Origin: Treponema sp. UBA1793
Lineage (GTDB): Bacteria > Spirochaetota > Spirochaetia > Treponematales > Treponemataceae
Length of the DNA: 20,327 nucleotides
Direction: 5' to 3'
Assembly (NCBI GenBank): GCA_002314445.1
Contig: DCFX01000075.1
Coordinates: 1 to 20,327, forward strand
This document shows positions 14,226 through 20,327 of the stretch, one piece after another. The position numbers and the translations under genes are program-made. Each line of letters opens with the position of its first letter. The stretch's first letter is position 1. The notes under the pieces were generated by a model. That model worked only from the letters and a program-made list of their open reading frames with translations, was not told the origin of the DNA and ran no database searches.

Positions 14226-15560
14226 TCAAATCCTGAAAAAACGGAACACAAGCCCCGCAATCAAAAGAGATCCGATATGGCTTACAAGCACGGCAGTCCA
14301 TATACCGGTAAGCCCGAAAGCGGAAGACAGAAAAAGTGCAAGCGGAATCCTGATGAGAAGATAGTAGACAACCATGATTCCCATGGAAATTTCAGGATGC
14401 CCGGATCCGTTCAGAGTCCCCAGAAAGCAGTTTGTCATTCCGTTGCAGATATAACCCGCGCTGATAATCAGAAAATAGCTTCTGACAATACGTTTTGCTT
14501 CTTCGCCGATGCCGAAAAAGCCCGAAAACGTATGCTGAAAGAGCAGTACAAAAACCGTCAGAACGGCCAGCAGAGATACCGATTCTATCATTCCCCAGTG
14601 CAGGTAAGAACGCGCCTTCGTTTTAAGGCCCGCACCGAAGCACTGTCCCGTTGCCGCTGTAAGTGTCATGTTGACCGCCATCGAAGGATAGAGCAGCATG
14701 ATTTCCATTTTGCAGGCAGCACCGTATGCTGCAAGCGGTATAATTCCTGATTTTCCGACAAGCGATGTAATGACTGCTGCACTAATTGACGGCATAATCT
14801 GCTGGAATAATGAAGGGACTGCGTTTCTGAATAATTCACCGGTAATCGCCTTATCGCGCGACTGTATGTGCCTGAATGAAAAACCAAACAGATTTCCGCC
14901 ATCTTCCGTTTTCTGCAGCCCGCAGTAAACGGCCGTAATAACGGCCATCAGCGTCTGAGTCAGAACGGTAACAAGCACGACACCGTTCAGGCCTGCAAAA
15001 TGAATAAAAACCGGATCAAGTACAGCATTGAGAACGGTGCTGAACAAAACGGCGGCCATAGACACGACAGTATTTCCGCGGCTCCTGAGAATCGCACTTA
15101 TGTACATATAAAGTGCAACTGACGGAAAGCTGAGGATATGTATTCCCAAAAACATTTTTGCCGCATGATACAGAGAGGCAGGCGTGTTAAGAACGGCCAG
15201 CAGCGGATGAATAAAAAATTCAAGAAGAGGGACGACGATACACACGCAAAGGAGCGTTATCCGGAAAGCCGTTGCAGATGCGGTTTCCATCTTCGTTTTA
15301 TCTTTGGCCCCAATATAGCGTGAAAAGACAATTGCAGCTCCGTTGGCCGCCCCCATACAGGCAGCAATAAACAGCAGGGAAACGGGAATGCAGATTGTCT
15401 GCACTGCAAGCGCCTTTTCTCCGAGTATACCGCCAATCCAGAGGCTGTCGGTCAGATCGTACAGAATGTTAAGGAAAAAGGCACCCAGCAGCGGACCAAA
15501 AAGGCGTGCTGTATTGCGTGGTACTTTTCCCCCTGTCATGTCAATTTCCTGTAAATTCAT
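14226..15560 (-). CDS. MATE family efflux transporter
   Basis: A 444-residue inner-membrane protein with about 12 hydrophobic segments in two similar halves, typical of MATE cation-coupled multidrug efflux pumps. Family marks include PLLGAFFLNILYDLTDSLWIG in the first helix and loop (to about residue 43), AILRSRGNT at the end of the first half, AVLDPVFIHF, and FLGTLNGSGHPEISM in the second half. The start at 15560 has AAGGA 7 bases away; an ATG seven codons downstream also has a weak site. The gene lies 193 bases after the TetR gene, separated by a terminator and by an operator-like site that also occurs in front of tetR, so it is very likely controlled by that regulator. Confidence 0.92.
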   Translation of the reverse strand: MNLQEIDMTGGKVPRNTARLFGPLLGAFFLNILYDLTDSLWIGGILGEKALAVQTICIPVSLLFIAACMGAANGAAIVFSRYIGAKDKTKMETASATAFRITLLCVCIVVPLLEFFIHPLLAVLNTPASLYHAAKMFLGIHILSFPSVALYMYISAILRSRGNTVVSMAAVLFSTVLNAVLDPVFIHFAGLNGVVLVTVLTQTLMAVITAVYCGLQKTEDGGNLFGFSFRHIQSRDKAITGELFRNAVPSLFQQIMPSISAAVITSLVGKSGIIPLAAYGAACKMEIMLLYPSMAVNMTLTAATGQCFGAGLKTKARSYLHWGMIESVSLLAVLTVFVLLFQHTFSGFFGIGEEAKRIVRSYFLIISAGYICNGMTNCFLGTLNGSGHPEISMGIMVVYYLLIRIPLALFLSSAFGLTGIWTAVLVSHIGSLLIAGLVFRFFRI

Positions 15561-15632
15561 AATGAAATCCTTGTCCGTAGCAGGACTGCATACCGCCTGG
15601 CTGATTTTCTTACCGGTAAAACCGGACAGGCT

Positions 15633-15638
15633 CTTATA
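15633..15638 (-). promoter_or_regulatory. Possible -10 element of the MATE promoter
   Basis: TATAAG on the minus strand, just downstream of the 30-bp operator-like site. The matching -35 position (around ATGATT) is poor and falls inside the operator, as expected for a promoter blocked by a TetR repressor. Confidence 0.35.
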
Positions 15639-15644
15639 AAAACA

Positions 15645-15674
15645 AGTGAATACAAATCATTGAATTTTGTTCAC
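15645..15674 (-). promoter_or_regulatory. Predicted TetR operator upstream of the MATE gene
   Basis: Read on the minus strand, two 13-bp boxes of the form TGA-N5-ATTCA or similar (TGAACAAAATTCA and TGATTTGTATTCA) sit one base apart inside a larger GTGAA...TTCAC dyad. The 30 bases match the site in front of the tetR gene at 23 of 30 positions. This supports control of the pump by the neighbouring TetR protein. Confidence 0.65.
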
Positions 15675-15691
15675 TCAATATGTAAAATATA

Positions 15692-15715
15692 TCCGTTACC
15701 TTTCCTGGTAACGGA
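15692..15715 (-). terminator. Terminator after the TetR gene
   Basis: TCCGTTACC and GGTAACGGA form a perfect 9-bp stem around a 6-base loop. On the minus strand TATATTTTA follows. It lies about 40 bases after the TetR stop and separates it from the MATE promoter region. Confidence 0.65.
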
Positions 15716-15753
15716 CTGCACTGGTTTGCCCCTTTCTGCCTGAACCGGAATCT

Positions 15754-16326
15754 TCAGACAGTCCCTACTGGCAGCAGTTGTTTTACCAGCTTCTGATATT
15801 CAGCAATGTGTTCCTTCAGTTTATCCGGCGGTTCATCCCAAAGAGACAGCTGTCCGTACAGTATAAATTTAGCCGTTGTTTCGGGATCTTCGATATGTAT
15901 TTTTCCAGACTCATTCAGAACTTCGATTTCTGCTGTAATATACGGAACCATATATTTCGCCATTCTCACGGAAAGGATTTCGTGAAAAGTCTCATTTCCT
16001 TTCTGGTGGAAGAAATCCTGATACTGCCCTTCCTGCGGATTTACCATTGCAGCGGCAAGCAGTTCCATCTTCTCATCATTTGTTTTATCTCTGGCACAAA
16101 GAATACGGATAAACGGCCTGCAGCAGTCTTCAACATACGCAGTAAGCGCACTGTCAAACAAGTCCTGCTTTGACGGGAAGTACCGATAGCACAATCCCTG
16201 CACGACATGCACTTCGTTTGCAATATCAGCCATCGATGTCTGTTCGTATCCTTTCTCCCGAAAAAGTTTCATGGCGGCTTCTATTATTTCCTGCTTCCGC
16301 TCTTCAGGTCGTTTTGATATTCTCAT
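15754..16326 (-). CDS. TetR/AcrR family transcriptional regulator
   Basis: A 190-residue DNA-binding regulator. The N-terminal TetR helix-turn-helix spans about residues 9-55: EIIEAAMKLFREKGYEQTS, then MADIANEV, then the recognition region ending in CYRYFPSKQDLFDSAL. The rest is an all-helical ligand-binding and dimer domain with no recognisable ligand. TetR proteins usually repress their own gene and a neighbouring pump. Here the same two-box site lies in front of both this gene and the MATE gene, which fits. The predicted promoter would start the transcript at or very near the ATG, so the mRNA may be leaderless; no good Shine-Dalgarno is visible. Confidence 0.92.
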   Translation of the reverse strand: MRISKRPEERKQEIIEAAMKLFREKGYEQTSMADIANEVHVVQGLCYRYFPSKQDLFDSALTAYVEDCCRPFIRILCARDKTNDEKMELLAAAMVNPQEGQYQDFFHQKGNETFHEILSVRMAKYMVPYITAEIEVLNESGKIHIEDPETTAKFILYGQLSLWDEPPDKLKEHIAEYQKLVKQLLPVGTV

Positions 16327-16332
16327 GATACT

Positions 16333-16361
16333 ATTTTACCCTTTGAATGAATAAATGTCAA
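16333..16361 (-). promoter_or_regulatory. Promoter of the TetR gene
   Basis: Minus strand: TTGACA (16356-16361), a 17-base spacer, TAAAAT (16333-16338). Only six bases separate the -10 from the ATG. The -35 lies inside the predicted operator, which supports autorepression. Confidence 0.72.
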
Positions 16362-16375
16362 TGAATATTATTCAC
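16346..16375 (-). promoter_or_regulatory. Predicted TetR operator upstream of its own gene
   Basis: Minus strand: TGAATAATATTCA, one base, then TGACATTTATTCA, within a GTGAA...TTCATT frame. It matches the MATE operator at 23 of 30 positions. It covers the -35 of the TetR promoter and lies 20 bp upstream of the start codon. Confidence 0.65.
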
Positions 16376-16393
16376 ACTCTATAAAGAACACAA

Positions 16394-18997
16394 CTACAGG
16401 ATTCCCTCTTCCTTTGCTTTTTTGGAAGCAGCGGTACGTGAAGAAACACAGAGCTTGCTGTAGATGCTCTGGACATGCGTTTTAACAGTTGCAAGAGATA
16501 TGCAGAGCCTGTCTGCAATTTCAAGATTAGTAATACCGGAGGAAAGTTCCCTGAGTACGTCAATCTCGCGGGAGGAAAGACCTTCTGCGTTCTCCTTTGT
16601 ATCATTCTTCCCTGAACAGACTGCAACAGCATCGCGGACGAACGCCTTCTCAGAGGAGGAAAGGCCGCTCTCTTTGTCCGTCGCCGAATCAAGTCCTCTC
16701 AGTAACGGCAGAATTGTATTCCGCTCAAGAAAATAAGGCATCAGTATGCGGTTTTCCCACGCGTAGCTGATAGTCTCCCTGAGCAAATCCGTTTTTTCCT
16801 GTTTTTTCTTTTCCTCATCAGGATAAAGCGTCAGCATATAAATTTTTATCAATCCTGCTTCAACAAGGCGGAGGCTGTTCTGCGAACTGCGGCATACAGA
16901 CATAATTTCATCAATTTTCCTGAAAGCGTTCGCCCTGTCTCCTTTCTCTGCAAGAATACGTGTTTCAAGCAACTGCATAAAGAGCATTGACCGGTATATA
17001 TCGGCCGCTGCTGACAACTCCTGCTGAAAATGCTGCGCGAGGGACGGTTCAAGCATACCGGCACAATCAAGCTCCATGAGCAGCCTGCCGAGATTAAGGA
17101 CTCCGAACTGTGCAAACTGGCTGACCATGGATTCGACAATAACTTTCCCCTTCTCCGGCCCCCCCCTGAGAAAGTTCATCTCAGCTGTATGATATTGGAG
17201 TGTCAGTTCCAGAGTCGGCACTTTTCTGTGGTATTTTTTATAAATACTGTCCGACTTGTCAAGCATTTCCTGCGCCTTGTCAAGTTCCATCCGCCGCATA
17301 AAAACACCGGTAGCACCGATGTAGTAATTAGTTCCCAGCCCTGCAAACAAATCGGATGCATTATACAATTGGAGCGCAGTGTTATAGCAGTCAAGGCTTC
17401 TGTTCAGCTGTCCGTCTTCTTCGTACAACTGCGCCTTTGACCCCCAGCAGAAAGCCATAACAGCCATGCTTGAGTCTCCCGTACACTGCATGGCCTTTTC
17501 TATGCACTGTTCCGCTTCCCGGTATTGAAATCTGTTCAGGAAAATCTGCGAGTTGCCGAGCAGAATCATCGATTTTAAAACATTCTGCAGCGGAAGCGCT
17601 TCTATCTGTTCAATCGACAGCATATGAATATCGGCATTGAAAAGACGATTCGGAACAGCATCAATCCTGAATATCTGTATGTACTGGAGAACTTTCTCAA
17701 AATCGGTTCCTTCATATTTCTGAAAAAGTGCGTTGTGAAGGATTCTGCAGCGCTCTATGTTCAGTACTCCGATATTGTATAAAAAACACTGAAAGGCAAG
17801 ATTTTGATTTTCAACAAGGATTGGCACCGGTATGCTGTCAAGAAAACTCCACGTTTCACTGAGGTTTTCGTTTTTCAGCAGTATGTCCATAGCTCCCCGG
17901 TAATCTTCCGCAAGAATCAGGAGCCTGATCGCTTCCGTGATATCGGTACGAAGTTCAAAAGCTGCAGCAGCCTTTTCGAGCAGTACTTTCTGTCTGCCTG
18001 AGGGCAGATGCGAAAACTGCTTAAGGAGAAAGTCCGACAGAATATTGTGATACCGGTACACGTGATTCTCCTCGTCGATGCAGACGATAAACAAATTTTT
18101 CTCTGTCAGAGAGTCGATGCTGTTTCTGAATTGAGCGGCGGTAAAGCCATCCAGAACTTCTGAACAGATGCTGGCATCAAAATAGGCAAGAGGTCCCGTA
18201 CAGACCAGAAAATTCTGTTCGTCAGGTGACAGCGACGCAAATATTTCCCTGTTCAGGTAGTCGGCTGTGATGCTTCCGCCCTGCATCGGTGTACGGTTTT
18301 GTTCCGCTGCAGCGGCAAGCTGCAGGCCGGCAATCCAGCCTTCGGCATATGAAGAAAGCTGCTTTAAATCGGTATCAGGTCCCTCTATGCCGAGCGTCGT
18401 ACGCAGGAATGATATACTGTCATCTTCAGACAGTTTCATTTCGTCCGCATTGATAAACAAAAGTTTTCCGGAAACAGCATACTGCCCCAGATAGACAGGC
18501 GGATTTGCACGGGACAGCAGAATGAGATGAAGGTTTTCCGGCATAATGGTAAGGAAAAAATCAAACGAGCGGATGAGCGCCGCATCGGTCATATACTGAA
18601 GATCGTCTATGACAAGGAAATATTCGTCCTTCGCGGAAATAAGCGCGCAGAAAGACTCAAGCAGCTGTTCCATATGCGAGGGTGACGGATTTGATTTTAT
18701 AAGTGACAAAAGCGTATTGTCGTCAAGAAAAGGATCAAGTGCCGAAACGACATACTGCCAGAATGAATACACATTTGCAGTCGACGAATCGAGTGAAAAC
18801 CACCCTGCATTTTTCAGTTTTGACCCGCGTATAAACGAAGCAAGAAGCGTCGTTTTCCCCGTTCCGGCTCCGCTGCAGACATACACAATCGGCAGTTCCA
18901 GCCCCCTGCGGAGCGTATCCAGCAACCCGCTGCGCTGTATATAGTTCCGCCGCGGAACGGGAATTTTAAGTTTTGCAGATTCAGGTAAAGATTCCAT
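16394..18997 (-). CDS. MalT-like LuxR family ATP-dependent transcriptional regulator
   Basis: An 867-residue STAND-type regulator in the MalT/LAL layout. An N-terminal KIPVPRRNYIQRSGLLDTL leads into the NTPase domain with Walker A GAGTGKTT at 43-50 and Walker B FLVIDDLQ at about 127-134. A winged-helix and TPR-like helical sensor region fills about 340-790. A C-terminal LuxR helix-turn-helix follows at about 804-867 (LSSREIDVLRELSSG, NLEIADRLCISLATVKTHV). In MalT the TPR region senses a sugar and ATP-dependent oligomerisation activates transcription. Here the inducer and targets are unknown, and the sugar importer operon lies 11 kb away. GGAGG lies 7 bases before the ATG. It is divergent from padR, with overlapping predicted promoters. 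Confidence 0.92.
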   Translation of the reverse strand: MESLPESAKLKIPVPRRNYIQRSGLLDTLRRGLELPIVYVCSGAGTGKTTLLASFIRGSKLKNAGWFSLDSSTANVYSFWQYVVSALDPFLDDNTLLSLIKSNPSPSHMEQLLESFCALISAKDEYFLVIDDLQYMTDAALIRSFDFFLTIMPENLHLILLSRANPPVYLGQYAVSGKLLFINADEMKLSEDDSISFLRTTLGIEGPDTDLKQLSSYAEGWIAGLQLAAAAEQNRTPMQGGSITADYLNREIFASLSPDEQNFLVCTGPLAYFDASICSEVLDGFTAAQFRNSIDSLTEKNLFIVCIDEENHVYRYHNILSDFLLKQFSHLPSGRQKVLLEKAAAAFELRTDITEAIRLLILAEDYRGAMDILLKNENLSETWSFLDSIPVPILVENQNLAFQCFLYNIGVLNIERCRILHNALFQKYEGTDFEKVLQYIQIFRIDAVPNRLFNADIHMLSIEQIEALPLQNVLKSMILLGNSQIFLNRFQYREAEQCIEKAMQCTGDSSMAVMAFCWGSKAQLYEEDGQLNRSLDCYNTALQLYNASDLFAGLGTNYYIGATGVFMRRMELDKAQEMLDKSDSIYKKYHRKVPTLELTLQYHTAEMNFLRGGPEKGKVIVESMVSQFAQFGVLNLGRLLMELDCAGMLEPSLAQHFQQELSAAADIYRSMLFMQLLETRILAEKGDRANAFRKIDEIMSVCRSSQNSLRLVEAGLIKIYMLTLYPDEEKKKQEKTDLLRETISYAWENRILMPYFLERNTILPLLRGLDSATDKESGLSSSEKAFVRDAVAVCSGKNDTKENAEGLSSREIDVLRELSSGITNLEIADRLCISLATVKTHVQSIYSKLCVSSRTAASKKAKEEGIL

Positions 18998-19049
18998 TGA
19001 ATGGCCTCCAGTATAGCAAATGAGCGCTGCTTTGTCCCTGCTGTTCTGC

Positions 19050-19078
19050 TTGACAACAAGTATAAAGCGTTATACTAT
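19050..19078 (+). promoter_or_regulatory. Predicted promoter of the PadR gene
   Basis: TTGACA (19050-19055), a 17-base spacer, TACTAT (19073-19078). The transcript would start near 19085 and run through the palindromes at 19086-19122. Confidence 0.6.
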
Positions 19079-19080
19079 GC

Positions 19081-19110
19081 ATTATATACTATGTTTTACA
19101 TAGCTTGCAA
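19081..19110 (-). promoter_or_regulatory. Predicted promoter of the LuxR-family gene
   Basis: Minus strand: TTGCAA (19105-19110), an 18-base spacer, consensus TATAAT (19081-19086). The spacer is filled by a perfect palindrome, so a repressor bound there would block polymerase. The transcript would start near 19074. Confidence 0.65.
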
Positions 19111-19122
19111 TACATAGTATGC
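19086..19122. promoter_or_regulatory. PadR-type operator cluster in the divergent promoter region
   Basis: CTATGT-TTT-ACATAG (19089-19103) is a perfect 6-3-6 inverted repeat with the ATGT...ACAT core known from PadR-family operators. ATACTATG occurs at 19086-19093 and again at 19072-19079, and its reverse complement CATAGTAT at 19113-19120. The likely binder is the PadR protein encoded next door; this is inference from motif type and position. Confidence 0.6.
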
Positions 19123-19157
19123 AGTGATTAACAGGTAATCAGAAAAAAAGGAGAAAT

Positions 19158-19463
19158 ATGGATGTTCAAAGAAAGAAGGGAGTAATAGAAATATGTGTGC
19201 TGGCAGCTTTAAAACGGGGGCCGTCTTACGGCTACCGGATTATCAGCAATGTGTCATCATGCATAGAAATTTCGGAATCCACCTTATATCCCATACTCAG
19301 ACGACTGGAGGCGAACGGATGCGTTTCAACCTACAGCGAAGAGTATAACGGACGGACGCGGAAATACTACAAAATAGAACAGCCGGGACTGGATAAGGTA
19401 CAGGCGTTTCTGAATGAATCTGAAGAAATGCGTAAAATCTACTCGTTTGTAGAAAATGCGTAA
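19158..19463 (+). CDS. PadR family transcriptional repressor
   Basis: A 101-residue short-type PadR protein (single winged helix plus a brief C-terminal helix). Family signatures are clear: KRGPSYGYRI (19-28), ESTLYPILRRLEANGCV (39-55), and the wing GRTRKYYKI (65-73). The start is preceded by AAAGGAG. It is the first gene of a PadR/HAAS/DUF4097 cassette, an arrangement seen widely in Gram-positive bacteria and some spirochaetes, where PadR represses its own operon. The palindromes upstream are suited to that. It may also control the divergent LuxR-family gene, because the best palindrome lies inside that promoter. Confidence 0.92.
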   Translation: MDVQRKKGVIEICVLAALKRGPSYGYRIISNVSSCIEISESTLYPILRRLEANGCVSTYSEEYNGRTRKYYKIEQPGLDKVQAFLNESEEMRKIYSFVENA

Positions 19464-19506
19464 CAGCGGACAAGTTCCGCTTCATCTTTTACCAGGAGAC
19501 TATCGA

Positions 19507-19983
19507 ATGAACAAGGAAACATTTTTAAAGGAACTCGCAAAAAATCTTGAATCGCTGAGTACCGGAGAACGGGAAAAAGTAATTGAATACTATTCGGAAA
19601 TGATCTGTGACAGAGAGGAAAACGGAAAGACAGAAGAAACTGTTATTCAGGATCTTGGCTCGCCTTCCGATATTGCACAGCAGATTTATGCAGAGTATAA
19701 GAAAGCCTCAGAAACGAGGCCGGCACAAACTCCCGTAACTTCAAGTCCCGGAGAACCACAGTATACGGCGGAAGGTGATGTCAAAAAGATTATCCTTTCG
19801 GCACAAAATATCCATGTCGATGTCAGAAGCGTTCCGGAGGGAAAAATCCGCGTGCTGTTTGATCCGCTGCCGACCGACAAAGTATACGTTTCGGAATCAA
19901 ACGGGGTCTATACCTTCACACATTCCATTTCATTTATTCAACTGGTTCGGCCTGTTCCGCGCACACAGCGGCATTACTCTTGA
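19507..19983 (+). CDS. HAAS (DUF1700)-domain protein, N-terminal part of a frameshifted HAAS-DUF4097 gene
   Basis: As read, 158 residues. Residues 1-65 are a HAAS domain (FLKELAKNLESLSTGEREKVI, split 6-26; then YYSEMICDREENGKTEE and IQDLGSPSDIAQQI), a helical module usually tied to PadR regulators. Residues about 92-144 begin a DUF4097-like beta-rich domain (KKIILSAQNIHVDVRSVPEG). The last 14 residues before the TGA at 19981-19983 are unlike the family, while the +1 frame continues the fold without a break. AGGAG lies 8 bases before this ATG; an in-frame ATG at 19456 overlaps padR and lacks a site. It lies 43 bases after padR and is co-transcribed with it. Either the gene is truly broken, or one base too many was read near 19930-19942. 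Confidence 0.8.
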   Translation: MNKETFLKELAKNLESLSTGEREKVIEYYSEMICDREENGKTEETVIQDLGSPSDIAQQIYAEYKKASETRPAQTPVTSSPGEPQYTAEGDVKKIILSAQNIHVDVRSVPEGKIRVLFDPLPTDKVYVSESNGVYTFTHSISFIQLVRPVPRTQRHYS

Positions 19984-20327
19984 AATACCGGAATCTTTCA
20001 GCGGAGATGTTTCCGTTACGACAGACAACGCACGGATTACTGTAGAAAATATCCACACCGTAAAAAACGGAACGTTTGTCACGGACAACGCACGAATCAT
20101 TATCTCGGACACAGGGTGCGAAAATCTGAATGTACATACAGCCAACGGCAAAGTTGAACTCAGCAGCTGTAACGGAAGTGTCTGTAAAGTAAAAACGAGC
20201 AACAGCCGGATTACGGCACAGAACTGTACATTTCCGAACGGTATTGACCTGCATACCGACAATGGATCAATCAATGCAGACGGGATAACAGCTGACACGA
20301 TTGTTTTCAAGACGAACAATGCTTCAA
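19940..20327 (+). pseudogene. DUF4097-like beta-solenoid region, out of frame with its N-terminus; partial at window end
   Basis: From AAC at 19940 the frame stays open to the window end (129 codons) and reads NWFGLFRAHSGITLEIPESF, then a series of repeats of about 20 residues built on T-(D/A/S)-N-(A/G/S)-x-(I/V): VTTDNARITVENI, VTDNARIIISDT, HTANGKVELSSC, KTSNSRITAQNC, HTDNGSINADGI, KTNNAS. The first two repeats are spaced exactly 60 bases and are nearly identical in DNA (20021 and 20081). This is the beta-solenoid pattern of DUF4097 putative adhesin-like domains. No start codon lies in this frame before 19940, so it is the continuation of the HAAS gene after a +1 shift, not a separate gene. 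Confidence 0.75.

Noticed and set aside
15610..15626. CCGGT-TTT-ACCGG stem in the MATE leader as a terminator or attenuator
   Set aside because: Only 5 bp and followed by AAGAAAATC, not a U-tract.
19930..20319. 129-codon minus-strand frame opposite the DUF4097 region
   Set aside because: It mirrors the repeated solenoid codons on the plus strand, which explain the open frame.

Overview
This 20.3 kb window is a chromosomal segment of accessory metabolic and transport genes. No rRNA, tRNA, CRISPR array, insertion sequence or phage gene was seen. Moderate GC, strong AGGAGG-type ribosome binding sites, TTGACA-17-TATAAT-like promoters, a loose lipobox (F-T-G-C) and a MalT-like LuxR regulator suggest a host-associated anaerobe. 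A Treponema-like spirochaete is my best guess and a clostridial Bacillota the main alternative. This rests on style and protein families, not on a marker gene.

Layout. (1) 125-1141 (+): an alpha-alpha toroid (prenyltransferase/squalene-cyclase fold) protein, with a perfect 11-bp inverted repeat upstream. (2) 5310-1190 (-): a CUT1 carbohydrate ABC importer operon in the order lipoprotein binding protein, MalF-type permease, MalG-type permease, HSL-family esterase. It has no ATPase gene, and a stable hairpin follows the binding-protein gene. (3) 5675-6562 (+): class I fructose-1,6-bisphosphate aldolase (fda), divergent from the importer and ended by a clear terminator. (4) 10119-6857 (-): a tightly coupled three-gene operon of an FLVCR-like MFS transporter, a protein with two SCP2-like (lipid-binding) repeats, and a glutamate-1-semialdehyde-aminomutase-like class III aminotransferase. 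I know of no pathway that joins these three. (5) 14151-10238 (-): an operon of a class C beta-lactamase-like serine hydrolase, two ABC-2 permeases and their ATPase (COG4586/4587/3694 type exporter). (6) 16326-14226 (-): a TetR regulator and a MATE efflux pump. Nearly the same 30-bp two-box operator lies in front of both genes. (7) 18997-16394 (-): a large MalT-like LuxR-family regulator. (8) 19158 to the window end (+): a PadR repressor followed by a HAAS (DUF1700)-DUF4097 beta-solenoid gene that is frameshifted near 19940 and runs off the window.

How the genes work together. The first part reads as sugar uptake (importer, esterase, aldolase). The second part is dominated by export and envelope functions, each under its own local regulator. 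The best regulatory reading is at 19050-19122, where the predicted luxR-type and padR promoters face each other and the luxR promoter spacer is filled by a perfect CTATGT/ACATAG palindrome. The most novel protein-level association is the MFS/SCP2/aminotransferase operon.
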